Assembly (NCBI GenBank): GCA_940337035.1
Contig: CALNHX010005141.1
Location: forward strand, 1 to 64,000
DNA: 64,000 bases
Origin: Agriotes lineatus
Lineage: Eukaryota; Arthropoda; Insecta; Coleoptera; Elateridae
Direction: 5' to 3'
Shown one piece after another: positions 23,596-33,958 of this stretch. Both the position numbers and the translations under genes were made by a program. Every line of letters begins with the position of its first letter. Within the stretch, counting starts at the first letter, position 1. The notes beneath the pieces were generated by a model, which did no database searches, had not been told where the DNA came from, and was given only the letters and a program-made list of their open reading frames with translations.

Positions 23596-24729
23596 ATGGA
23601 TGAACTAAATTTAACTATAAAAACAAATGAAAAAAAAGAAAACCCAAAAAAAAATAACTCTCCCCCTAGGGGACAACCCCAGGGATCGGCTGGAGGATCT
23701 TGGATGGATCCAGCCGAATACAGGAAACTATCGGGCGCTGCAAAGCGAAAACTGAAGCGCCAACGACTGCAAGAGGCAGGAACCGGGAGCAAAGGCACCG
23801 GGACAGTCCCAAGCAGTCAGCCGCAACCAGGGCCTTCAGGGACCAGGGCTGGCGCAAGAAAAGGGGACGACGGGAGAGGGTCAAAAAGGAACCGATCCGA
23901 AGGAAGTACCCCAAAGCAGCAGAAAAAAAGGAGCAGGGTGGAAGCACCTGCTCGCAGCTACAAAGAGGCCATCACTGGGGAAAAAATGGTAATTCTGCCA
24001 GACGGTTACCCAGATGAGACCTTAAATGTCGAGCAGGCAGGGTTGATTAGAACCTACCTGCTCGAAAAAATTGATGAAATCGAAGATGGGGGGAATGTAC
24101 CCCACCCGAGATTTCTTGAGGTACGCCACGGCAGGGGAAGACTTAATGTGACCTGCGCGGACCTCGAAACCAGAACGTGGCTGGAGATAACAATAAAAGG
24201 CTGTATACCATGGGAGGGAGCGAAACTAGTACTCAGGGAGGCCAAGGACGTTCCCAAACCAGTATACACCCTAGCATGGATTCCAGGACCAGTACTGGAA
24301 GCCAAAACCATTCTGCACAGGCTGCAGAAACAGAACAAAGGTCTTTGCACAAAGACCTGGCAGGTGACGGACTCCAAGCCGGACCCCAAGGGACAGCAGG
24401 TAGTCATCGCCATGTCAGAACAGTCCTGGACTCAGCTACAGGACGTTGACTATAGGCCCTTCCTAAACTTCTCCCGGGTATCTTTTAAGAAACTGGGTAA
24501 GAAGAAGGAGGAAGGCGAGAAGAAAGAAGGGCAGACAGAAGAAGAAGGACCTTCTCAGGCAATGGAAGTGGAGGGATCTTTGGAACCTCCACTCTCACAA
24601 TCGCCAGAGGAAATGGAGGTAGAGGGGCCTCGGGAACCTCTACCTGCAGAAGAACCACAGGCGGAAGGGACTTCAGAACCCCCCCAGGTGAAAGAAGGGG
24701 GAGGGTCTAAGGAACCTCCCTCTCCTTAA
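23596..24729 (+). CDS. LINE ORF1 protein (DUF4780-like)
   Basis: 377 residues from ATG 23596. Residues 1-120 are a basic, low-complexity tail rich in K, G, S and P. Residues about 120-295 (from YKEAITGEKMVILPDGYPDE to LNFSRVSFKKL) resemble the DUF4780 domain found in arthropod ORFs that precede RNase H-bearing LINEs. The C-terminal ~80 residues are acidic repeats of the type MEVEG...EPP. No CCHC knuckle is present. It is probably the RNA-binding partner of ORF2, inferred from position and charge. The downstream ORF2 starts 27 bp after the stop, in keeping with coupled or reinitiated translation. Confidence 0.85.
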   Translation: MDELNLTIKTNEKKENPKKNNSPPRGQPQGSAGGSWMDPAEYRKLSGAAKRKLKRQRLQEAGTGSKGTGTVPSSQPQPGPSGTRAGARKGDDGRGSKRNRSEGSTPKQQKKRSRVEAPARSYKEAITGEKMVILPDGYPDETLNVEQAGLIRTYLLEKIDEIEDGGNVPHPRFLEVRHGRGRLNVTCADLETRTWLEITIKGCIPWEGAKLVLREAKDVPKPVYTLAWIPGPVLEAKTILHRLQKQNKGLCTKTWQVTDSKPDPKGQQVVIAMSEQSWTQLQDVDYRPFLNFSRVSFKKLGKKKEEGEKKEGQTEEEGPSQAMEVEGSLEPPLSQSPEEMEVEGPREPLPAEEPQAEGTSEPPQVKEGGGSKEPPSP

Positions 24730-24756
24730 GCCCAAAAAACCTAAGTAGAAGCTACA

Positions 24757-27700
24757 ATGGCGCTGAAACTGCTACAGGTAAATATACACCATTGTAAGAA
24801 CGCATCGGCGGTCTTACAGGCTTATGCCATCAAAAATAATATTGATATTATATTAATTCAAGAACCTTGGATTAAGGGTAATAAAATAATGGGACTAGGG
24901 ATGACCAAGGGCTGGACTCTGCACAGCTCCGATGAAGTCATGCCTAGAACCTGCATACTTGCTAAATCAAATTTGAATCTGATCACATTAAGAGACCTTT
25001 CTTGTAGGGATCTTGTGGCAGTCAAAACCAAAATGGCTATGGAAGGGAACGAGAGGGAGATCATTATCGGATCCGTATACCTCCCATATGACCAGCCAGG
25101 AGATCCACCCACTCCTGAGATGAGGAAGCTAGTAGGACACTGCAGAGGGGCGAATCTGCAGCTACTACTAGGATGTGATGCAAACGCTCACCACATAGCG
25201 TGGGGAAGCAATAACACCAACCCCAGAGGTGAGTCACTCCTTGATTTCTTTTTAGAAAATAGGCTCTTGACAATGAATCTAGGCAATGAACCCACATTTG
25301 TAACTAGTGTTAGAATGGAGGTCATTGATATAACTATAGCCACTACAGCTATGGCAAACATGGTAGAAAAATGGTATGTATCTGAAGAGCCATCGCTCTC
25401 GGACCACAGATACATCAGATTTGACATCAAAACACCAGTGCTAACCGACCTGGAGTACAGGAATCCCAGAAACTGCAACTGGGGGTCATATAAAGAGAAC
25501 CTTAAGCAGGCACTACGGGATTGCCCCTCCAGGGCCAGTAACACTGTTGAATTAGAAACAATGGCAGATGCCATCGCTCAGTCACTGATAAATGCCTTCG
25601 AATCGAGTTGTACTGCAACTTCCAGAAGGTCAACCAGAGATGTTCCATGGTGGAACGGTCGACTTTCAGAGCTGCGGGTGGAGACAAGAAGGCTATTTAA
25701 CAAAGCAAAAAGGACAGGGAAGTGGGAACCTTATAAAGAAGTCCTTACAAAATACAATAACGAAGTGAGGAAAGCAAAACGATCCTCATGGAGGGAGTAC
25801 TGCAAGGGAATCGACAAGACACCAGAATGTGCAAAACTCCAAAAAGCGCTAGCGAAAGATAGACCACAGATAGTGGGAACACTAAAAAAACCTGAAAAAG
25901 GATACACGGAAACTGGGAAAGAAACACTGGCAGTTTTACTACAGGCACACTTCCCAGGCAGTATACTATTACAAGAAGATAATACCAGTGATCACGGTGT
26001 AGAAATACCTTTACGCAGGGCCACACAAGAGAACTGGAAGACAGCACATCAAGTGATAAACATAACAAAACTTAAATGGGCATTACACAGTTTTGAACCA
26101 TTTAAAGCTCCAGGTGGAGACGGGATCTACCCAGCTCTACTCACTCAGGGCTGGGGTGAACTATCCACCCGTCTATGTGCAATGCTAAGGGCAAGTCTGG
26201 CCCTAGGCTACATACCAGCAAGCTGGAGAAAGGTGAGAGTGGTATTTATACCAAAGCCGGGAAAGGAAAGCTATGCCCAGGCAAAATCTTACCGACCAAT
26301 AAGTCTGACGTCATTCATTCTGAAGACGCTAGAAAAGTTAATTGACAGGTATATAAGGGACGAAGTACTGGTGATTTCTCCATTACATAGATACCAATAT
26401 GCCTACCAATCAGGAAAATCCTGCGAACTGGCTATACACGAACTAGTCAGCAAGGGGGAAAAAACTATACAATCCAAAGACTTTGGCCTAGGAGCCTTTC
26501 TGGACATCGAAGGTGCTTTTGACAACACCTCGTTCGACTCAATTCATCTAGCCTTGAATAGCAGGGGAATAAACGACACCCTGAGCAGATGGATACTAAA
26601 CATGCTTAAAAGCAGAGTCATAACCACTTCTCTTCATAAGACAACCGTGAAAGTGTCGGTAACCAGAGGGTGCCCACAAGGAGGGGTATTGTCACCTCTA
26701 CTGTGGAATCTCGTGGTGGATGGCCTTCTACGGGAACTAGAGGAGAGGGGCTTATACACACAGGGCTACGCTGACGACATCACCATCTACATACACGGAA
26801 AATTTGAGGGCGTAGTATTCGAAAGAATGCAATTGGCCCTCAACATTGTGGAAAGATGGTGTGAAGCCAAGGGACTATCGGTCAACCCGGAAAAGACCTC
26901 GCTTCTGTCAATCACAAGAAGGAAGAAAAACAAGTATAGGAAACTAAAACTATACGGAAAAGAACTACAGATGGTGGAGAAGGTCAAATATTTGGGTGTG
27001 ATTTTAGACACCAAATTGACATTCAAACACCATATGGAACATGTTACAAGCAAAGGCTGCAGAGCATTCTGGACCTGCAGAAGAATGTTTGGAAAAACAT
27101 GGGGACTGTCACCAAAAATGGTATACTGGCTCTTCACAAGAGTCATTATACCAACGATAACCTATGCATCCTTGGTATGGTGGCACAAGGCAAGCATTAT
27201 TAAAAATAAGAACCTACTTAGCAAAATACAAAGAATGGCCTGTATTGGAATAACGGGGGCAATGTCAACAACCCCGACAGCCGCGTTAGAAGCCTTGCTG
27301 AACCTTCCCCCATTACACCTAAGGGTAGAGGCGGAAGCGAGACTAGGGGCATATAGGCTGAAAACACAAGGGTATGATCGTTATCCTGGACATCGAGGAT
27401 ACCATACCGAAATCTTTAACCGATTACGTGAAAACCTCATCCTGCAGATGAAGTCCGACAAAATAAAGACATCCTACCAGTTCCAAAAACCGTTTGAAGT
27501 ATATCTTCCAGAGCGGGAAGAGTGGAACGAGGAAGAAGTCTTAACCAAACTAAAGGGGGAAGTCTGGTACACAGACGGATCAAGAACAGAAAATGGAACA
27601 GGTCTGGGCATTTATGGTACGGGACCAGGAAATGCAATAAGCATAAACCTGGGACAATATGCAACAGTATTCCAGACCGAGGTAACAGCAATTCTAACCT

Positions 27701-28392
27701 GCGCCCAATTAATGGTGCAGAGATCCTACAAAGGCAGGAGAATACACATCCTGACGGACAGCCAAGCAGCTTTAAAAGCGCTGTCATCTAACCAGTTCAA
27801 CTCAGAACTGGTATATGAATGCCATAAAAAACTGGTTCAACTGGGAGAACACAACAAACTGAGTCTGTTGTGGGTCCCAGGTCACCAAGGAATAACAGGC
27901 AACGAAAAAGCAGACAAATTAGCAAAATCAGCCAGCACTACCCAGCTGATAGGACCAGAGCCTACCTGTAACATAGCTTATAGCATGATCAGGGAGCAAA
28001 CTAGAAGCTGGTTACGAGATAAACATCGCAAATTCTGGCACGACTACCCTAAAGCAAGGCACTCTAGGAACTTCATAGGGGAACCGTCCAAGAAAGCGAC
28101 ACTGGCACTCCTGGAAAATGGAAGGGAGAAAATAAAACACATAACAAGGATAACTACAGGACACTGTTATATGAACAAACATATGCACACAATAGGAGTG
28201 GCAACAAACACAGAATGCAGATTCTGTGAAGAGGAGGACGAGACTCCAATCCACTGGATATGCGAGTGCGAGGAACTCATAACTCTGCGACATAAACACT
28301 TTGGGGAAACAACAATTGAACCCGAACTGCTGATAAACACCTCACTAAACTCACTAGGAAGCTTTTTTGAGGACATCGGAATACCTCTGTGA
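24757..28392 (+). CDS. LINE ORF2: endonuclease, reverse transcriptase, RNase H
   Basis: 1211 residues, uninterrupted. An endonuclease/exonuclease/phosphatase domain fills residues 1-225 (LLQVNIHHCKN; IQEPW; GCDANAHHIAWGS; SLSDHRYI at about 211). Reverse transcriptase follows: SYRPISLTSF near 510, FLDIEGAFDN, CPQGGVLSPLLWNL, and active site GYADDITIYIHG near 670. RNase H I covers about 935-1060 (WYTDGSRTENG; FQTEVTAI; ILTDSQAAL; WVPGHQGITGNEKADKLA), with catalytic D, E, D and D visible. A CRFC...H..C knuckle sits near 1153. It nicks target DNA, primes reverse transcription there and removes the RNA strand. No lesion is seen. Confidence 0.95.
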   Translation: MALKLLQVNIHHCKNASAVLQAYAIKNNIDIILIQEPWIKGNKIMGLGMTKGWTLHSSDEVMPRTCILAKSNLNLITLRDLSCRDLVAVKTKMAMEGNEREIIIGSVYLPYDQPGDPPTPEMRKLVGHCRGANLQLLLGCDANAHHIAWGSNNTNPRGESLLDFFLENRLLTMNLGNEPTFVTSVRMEVIDITIATTAMANMVEKWYVSEEPSLSDHRYIRFDIKTPVLTDLEYRNPRNCNWGSYKENLKQALRDCPSRASNTVELETMADAIAQSLINAFESSCTATSRRSTRDVPWWNGRLSELRVETRRLFNKAKRTGKWEPYKEVLTKYNNEVRKAKRSSWREYCKGIDKTPECAKLQKALAKDRPQIVGTLKKPEKGYTETGKETLAVLLQAHFPGSILLQEDNTSDHGVEIPLRRATQENWKTAHQVINITKLKWALHSFEPFKAPGGDGIYPALLTQGWGELSTRLCAMLRASLALGYIPASWRKVRVVFIPKPGKESYAQAKSYRPISLTSFILKTLEKLIDRYIRDEVLVISPLHRYQYAYQSGKSCELAIHELVSKGEKTIQSKDFGLGAFLDIEGAFDNTSFDSIHLALNSRGINDTLSRWILNMLKSRVITTSLHKTTVKVSVTRGCPQGGVLSPLLWNLVVDGLLRELEERGLYTQGYADDITIYIHGKFEGVVFERMQLALNIVERWCEAKGLSVNPEKTSLLSITRRKKNKYRKLKLYGKELQMVEKVKYLGVILDTKLTFKHHMEHVTSKGCRAFWTCRRMFGKTWGLSPKMVYWLFTRVIIPTITYASLVWWHKASIIKNKNLLSKIQRMACIGITGAMSTTPTAALEALLNLPPLHLRVEAEARLGAYRLKTQGYDRYPGHRGYHTEIFNRLRENLILQMKSDKIKTSYQFQKPFEVYLPEREEWNEEEVLTKLKGEVWYTDGSRTENGTGLGIYGTGPGNAISINLGQYATVFQTEVTAILTCAQLMVQRSYKGRRIHILTDSQAALKALSSNQFNSELVYECHKKLVQLGEHNKLSLLWVPGHQGITGNEKADKLAKSASTTQLIGPEPTCNIAYSMIREQTRSWLRDKHRKFWHDYPKARHSRNFIGEPSKKATLALLENGREKIKHITRITTGHCYMNKHMHTIGVATNTECRFCEEEDETPIHWICECEELITLRHKHFGETTIEPELLINTSLNSLGSFFEDIGIPL

Positions 28393-28530
28393 GGCTAGGT
28401 GAAGCACTGGGATGTGCACAATAGGTCTTTTAGGCCGCAGTGCAGAAAGGGGAACTAACCCAACCAGAAGTATATATAATAAACCATTAAAACCAGATAA
28501 AATAAAAAGCATAACACGTCTACTGACTTC

Positions 28531-29371
28531 GCATTAGGGTTCCGAATGGAATCACTAGATGGTGAAAGACCTGCACTTCTTATTTGTGATGGTCACAAAA
28601 CGCATGTGAGTTTAAAACTGGTAGTTAGCAAGGAAGGAGAATATTACAATCCTTACCTTACCACCCCATTCGTTCCATCTACTGCAACCCCTAAACCTTT
28701 CCTTAATGAAATCGTTGAAAACTTCATGGGACTTTGCACAGGTAAAGTGGCAAAACCACCATATTGGACAGTAGTTGCCAAAAAAGGAATTTGTAAAAAT
28801 TATCAGTTTGTTGTGGAGGAATTTAGATCCAGCCATGATTCAGTCAGAGTTTCGGAAAGGAGGAATTTATCCTTACAATAAAGACATATTTTTGAAAGTT
28901 TATTCGATCCGACTTCGCTCAGATTGTGGAAGTTAAGGAATGTACAACCACAAAACAATTATATGCTATCTTCATATTCAAATGACACTTCCACATCTGC
29001 ACACAATGAGACATTGGCCCCTATTTGATCAGGAAATCCTTTTATTTTTGGTTCAGATTGCCCAGTTACCCCCTCAACAGGTAGTCGTATGCTACAACCA
29101 ACAACATCAGCTGAAAATATTCCTTCCAAATCTTTCCAGCGGTTGCTATTGCAGACCATTAAGAAGACCACGGTAGCGAGTGGATCAGAAGTTATTAATC
29201 CTCATGCAGCTGCCGCCTATTCCTGCTTCCTACAATGGCCTTCATGCATGTGGTTGCAAAGGATTGTGCCAGACGAACCAGTGCCGGTGCAGAAAAGGGT
29301 CAGAACCATGTATAAAGATCTGTAAATGCCGAGCTCTATTCTTAAATGCACATAGCGAAAAAGGTTTTTAA
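28531..29371 (+). pseudogene. pogo-type DDE_1 transposase, C-terminal relic
   Basis: RPALLICDGHKTHVSLKLV is the second-Asp block of the DDE_1 (pogo/Tigger/Jerky) core. After a frameshift near 28850, FRKGGIYPYNKDIF matches the conserved C-terminal block of the same family. Downstream the frame continues with interruptions to a cysteine cluster (CGCKGLCQTNQCRCRKG) ending at 29371. Whether that cluster belongs to the same gene is uncertain. The first catalytic Asp block is missing. It lies just after the LINE end, and the LINE may have truncated it. Confidence 0.75.
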
Positions 29372-29699
29372 GACTTATTTTTTCTTAGCTTAAAAATATA
29401 TTAAAAATTAATAAATGATTTTACTGACTCCAAATGCTATTATCATGTATACGGGTGTGTTTCTTGCCCTCAAAAACTTATAATTTGCTGTTTAAATTGC
29501 GTTTATACGTCTTTGGAAGCGGAAAATGTGTTGATTTCCGGTTTTTGGCCGCCATCTTGAATATCTTACTTACGGTCAGGATCCCGAGTTGGTAACAGGC
29601 ATTTTCGGATTCAGTGGGGTCGAATTAGCTAGAAAACACATATAACTCAAAAGTAATATGATTTGATTCTAGACTCGTAACGGAAGCCTTTTTCTCAAA

Positions 29700-30760
29700 T
29701 CTAGTCCCGACTATATGGAACTTTGACGACACTAATTTTACCGACGATCCGAGAAAAAGAAGTCCCAATATCCGGAAATGATCCGAAATGCCTCAAAAAC
29801 ATCAATATCTGTCATGCTTTCTGGTAATCCCGCTGGTGATCTCCTCCCACCGTATGTAGTTTACTGAGCGCCCAAAATGTGGACCACATGGGCTGAAAAC
29901 GAACCGGATGCCTGTTCAATTCTAGCAGTTCTGGATGGTTCAACCCAGCAATTTTCACAGACTGACTTGAAAGACAAACCTACCACGATTTAAAAAAATG
30001 AAAGGAAAAAAGTATTGCTATGTGACAATCTCTCTTCCCATTTAACTGCAATTATGCCGCCAACATGAAACAACCCTAATCTGTTTGCCGCCCAACAGCA
30101 CGCATCTGACACAGCATCTCGATGTGACATTCTTCCGGCCACTAAAATAAGCGTGGCGAAAGTTTTAAGTGACTGGAAAGATACAGAAGATGGTATCAGC
30201 AATACAAACATACAGAATCAGAACCCACCATTACAGTGTTGAAAATGATGGACATTATTGCACCCCATGTGAAAGGCAGTTTATATGCTGGCTTTGGCAA
30301 AAGTTGAAGAATTTTTAAACCAAGATCTTCCTGCAATGCAGACGACATCCAACCTGTTCCCGCAGAGCCTCGAAGCTAACAGATCAAATTCCACAAAAAT
30401 TCCGAAACGGATAAAATATAACATTCCAGCAGGAAAAATCGTTTGCGCTCAAAATACATTCACTGTTGAAGAGATGGTTAGTGAAGCGGTCGTAGCAAAT
30501 AAAGAGATGCTGGGGAATGAACCTACTACTTCCTCTAGGCATGAACCATATTTCAATGACAACTCAGATGATGATATTTAATCGCTTGAGCTAGTTGAGG
30601 AGCAACAAAGAGAAATTGAGTTTATGGATCATGTGGAAGGCAAGCCAACAAGATTTGTGCGAGAAATAGGACGTTTCGTAGTTTTTTCATATGAATTTGA
30701 TTTATATCCTAGCGAAATTATGCTTTATCAACAATGAAGTCACCATTAATGCCATATTAA
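29700..30760 (+). pseudogene. pogo/Tigger-type DDE_1 transposase relic
   Basis: Across several frames one can read NFDDTNFTDDPRK (first catalytic Asp), ISVMLSGNPAGDLLPPYVVY, GWFNPAIFTD, then LLCDNLSSHL (second Asp) and KVLSDWKDTEDG, in the order expected for DDE_1. A downstream stretch, 30285-30740, carries a C-terminal tail with FVREIGRFVVFSYEFDLYPS, a common end motif of these proteins. At least four frameshifts or stops are present. It is a different copy from 28531-29371, as their blocks overlap in the family alignment. Confidence 0.8.
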
Positions 30761-31569
30761 AGGCTTTAAAAATGTGGTGATTCGCGCGAAGTTCGTCGGG
30801 CGGTAGCCTGCAGTTTCAGCTGCAAGTTTTTCGTAGCAGGGCGAGGGCACAAAAATAGTGTTAATAAAATGAGCGTTTATCACATTTTGTATTGTTGCAA
30901 GAGAAACTCATTGAATGTGTCCGTCAATATGAAGTACTATAAAATAAGAAAATGAAAGAATACCGTAATGCTGGATTTAAATTTAAATTGTGGCAACAGA
31001 TTGCAGAGACATGGCCAATTATAGGCGCACTGTACATATGTTAGACTCAGACGCTGAATTCGCGCAATTGTTGAAATGGATTTGGCCAATGCTGCAATTG
31101 AGCAAATTAATTCGGAAATTGGGCGAATTTAGGTTATACGCAGTACCCGGATTGATCACATATATATTTAATGAAATTGTAGTGTTAACAAAATACAAAT
31201 ATACGTTTAGCTAACCTACTAAATTGCCTATACAGTAACATTATAATCGCCGTGGCAAAGCTCCCTCTGGACAATTAAAGTATTCCATAAATCCATATCT
31301 TCAAGGCTGGCTCTTCGAGCATGTACAGTCCCTGGTCGATAGTTAAGGAGTTGATCATAAGTATAATCTATCACTTCTTCAGTTTCATCTATTATGATTT
31401 CCGCAAGATATTTATGTACTACACAGGTAGCCTTACCTACAATATCTTCTGTTTTGATTGGAATTTCGATCAGTTCAAGAGTATTCGTGCATGGAGAAAC
31501 TTCTTGTCGCGTCATTTTCGTGTTGTACCGCTGCGCTGCGATGGAGTAAAGGTGTCGTTGACATTTTGT
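30761..31569. other. no assignable gene
   Basis: The stretch holds a 95-codon minus-strand frame (31515 down to 31228) and a 74-codon plus frame (30990-31214), neither like anything I recognise. The minus frame is acidic and starts just upstream of the divergent plus-strand pseudogene at 31570. It could be a real small gene or chance. Confidence 0.35.
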
Positions 31570-32899
31570 TTAAATCTGATATTAACAAAAGTGTATAAAA
31601 GTGTTTGTGCAATCTGCAACAATAATACAAATGAGGAAATGGTGGCAGTAATAGCAAGGGGACTTCCAGCAATAATAAATGCTAGTAAACAAAGGGGTGA
31701 TAAGTGGCATGAATTTGAGAAAACATATATACACATCCAACCGAACTCTCCAAATTTAGCGATGGCGCTGTTGCCAGTACATCAAAGTTGCTAAGATCAG
31801 CAGTAAGTACAAATTTTGATTTTAAAAACCACTGGTTTTTTGTGAAGAAATATTAAATATTAAAGATCACAAATAATATAGCAAGAACAAAGACTATCGT
31901 CAGGCAGCTACAATCCAGATCAAAAACACTGTGATCCAACGATGTCAGGAAAGAAACTATACTTGGGGTATTAAAGTTTTCAATAAAATTAACAATGAAA
32001 TTGATGTAGTAGCTTCGGAAGCAGTATACTACACCAAATGTCACACGCTTTTCGTGCGAGAAGAGTCAAAAGAAAATCGTGGCCGTCCGGTACATTTTCA
32101 CCTTGAAGAAGCTTTTTAAAGACTTTGCAATAACATTGAAAGTGACTCTCAAAACTGTCAGTCTTCAATAAAGGAACTGAGTCACATGATGGCATCGTAT
32201 CTACCAAAAAATTAACAAACTTGGCCTGAAGAAAGTCTAAAAACGAGATTAAAAAGAAGTACAAATATAATATAATAATGACATCATTTCTAAAGGGAAA
32301 ACAGAGTATAATAAGTTTTAGAGGAAACTGTGAAATGTGTTGAGCCATGAATGGAACAAACACAAAATTGATGATCGTCTTAAACAGTGACTAGAACGCG
32401 TTGGCCAGCCTACGTCTGGCCCTGCCAGCGTAAAGAAACGGTTAACAATAAAAATGCTTGCTTAAGCTGGTAGCCAGCCGACGTCCGGCCCTGTCAGCGT
32501 TAACAATATAAATGCTTGCTGCGTCGCCACTTGTGCGTGGTCGGCATGTGCGCGCGCCAGTGCTTAGGGTCTGGACGACCGGCGACCGGCCACCGGCGGA
32601 ATCAGCTCTTATAATGTAAGATATCTGTAGCTAGAATTATAAGGGAGGATATAAGAGGCATGACTTGTAATTTAGAGAACTATCGAAGCCTTGACGATAT
32701 TAATTCTGGTGGCACCGACGAACTTCCCGACTCTTTCAAAATATTTTTTTCTGATCTTGTCTCAAAGGACAAGAACAATATTTCGACCTCCAAAACAAAT
32801 GTAGCTGCCATTGAACACTTCGTCGTTTCTCTAGTATGAGTCAATGGTTTGGGAACTCTTCTGCATAGACAATATACTACAAATGCTTTGATTGATATA
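31570..32899 (+). pseudogene. PIN/FEN1-like nuclease family gene, N-terminal half, broken
   Basis: This carries the N-terminal features of a large multicopy animal family with a C-terminal FEN1/PIN-like nuclease: a CAIC...C zinc-like start (about 31590), IINASKQRGDKWHEFE, then CQERNYTWGIKVFNKI with VYYTKCHTLFVREE (about 31940-32060), then PEESLKTRLK, and from 32630 ARIIREDIRGMTCNLENYRS to LLHRQYTTNALIDI. Lesions: frameshift between 31794 and 31930, TAA at about 32117, more stops to 32390, a ~240-bp GC-rich insertion (32390-32625), and TGA at about 32837. The gene is cut at 32899 by the element 32900-39436 and resumes at 39437. Family assignment is from memory of conserved blocks. Confidence 0.65.
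32402..32500 (+). repeat. short direct duplication, ~70-bp spacing
   Basis: GCCAGCCTACGTCTGGCCCT and GCCAGCCGACGTCCGGCCCT occur 70 bp apart, each followed by GTTAACAAT and AAATGCTTGCT. They lie in a GC-rich insertion within the pseudogene 31570-32899. Confidence 0.7.
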
Positions 32900-33958
32900 C
32901 CCCTGTGAAGTTAGCACCACAACTTCAAAAAATGTTATATTTTTCAAGAGTTCCCGTTGCACCCCAAAGAGTTCTAGAGTTCCTTGCTATTTTAAAAAAT
33001 AGTTCTATGTATTTAAGAGAAAAAATGGGGATAGAAAATTTGGGGTGCTAACTTCACATTTTCCTCGGACAAATACCACTATAACTGTTTTTCAGTCATA
33101 TTTATTGAAAAATGTTATTAAACTTTTCGATAAAACTCGCCGGGGTGCTACTAGAACTCTAACAAATAAAAAGATTTTCAAAAAAGTATTTTTTTTATAA
33201 ACTGAAAAAAAATATGTTTTTAATTTTGTAAAGTTCCGTTAGTTCTAATGGGAGTTCTAGTAGCACCCCGGCGAGTTCTATCGATAACTCTAATAACATT
33301 TTTTGATAGGACCCGATGTAAAGAAGTTACGTCCATTTTTGTGTTAGTATTTTTACAAAACGACGAAGTCTTGAAAGCAATTTTTTAAAAGTTCCGGTAG
33401 TTTTAATGGGAGTTCTAGTAGCACCCCGGTGAGTTCTATCGATAACTCTAATACAATTTTTTGATAGGACCCGATGTAAAGAAGTTACGTCCATTTCTGT
33501 GTTATTATTTTTACAAAACGACGAAGTCCTGAAAGCAATTTTTTCAAAGTTCCGGTAGTTCTAATAAGAGTGCTAGTAGCACCCCAGCGAGTTCTATCGT
33601 TAACTCTAATAGCATTTTTTGATAAGACTCGAAGTAAAACAGTTACGCTTATTTCTATGTTAGCACTTTTACAAAACTACCAAGACCTGGAATAGTTCCC
33701 TGTCAAATGTACATCCGTGTGCTCCTTGATGATGCAAGTGTGGAAGTAGTCTCCATCTCTTCGTTTGACCTTGGAGAAGCATAATTTCCATGGTGGCACT
33801 CTTGAAAATGGTGCGTTCGAATGCTGCGGGAAAAAAGCAAAATGGCCGCCATCGCAAACACGTTTTCCTATTTATATCAGTAACCGTTAGGATTACAAAA
33901 CAAAGTTTGGAACAAAAAATGTAGCTCCATAGATTCTGGACAGAAAAGGATCAACCGT
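32900..33958 (+). repeat. left terminal inverted repeat with 159-bp sub-repeats
   Basis: An outer ~330-bp part is followed by three units, each containing CTAGTAGCACCCC (33256, 33415, 33574; spacing 159 bp), then an inner part with GTGCTCCTTGATGATGCAAG and GGCCGCCATCGCAAACACG. All of these recur inverted on the right side. Confidence 0.9.

Larger units (their letters stand above)
23139..28515 (+). mobile_element. full-length LINE of the I superfamily (LOA-like)
   Basis: A GC-richer 5' region (from about 23139), two intact ORFs separated by 27 bp, a ~120-bp 3' region and an A-rich tail (near 28500) form a complete non-LTR retrotransposon. ORF2 has apurinic-type endonuclease, reverse transcriptase and RNase H, the set typical of I-superfamily clades. 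ORF1 carries a DUF4780-like domain. Both ends are estimated, and no target duplication was identified. Intact frames suggest a young, possibly active copy. Confidence 0.9.

Noticed and set aside
31228..31515. 95-codon minus-strand frame as a real gene
   Set aside because: No recognisable family, no clear splice or start context, and it lies against a pseudogene. Left as undecided within the surrounding stretch.
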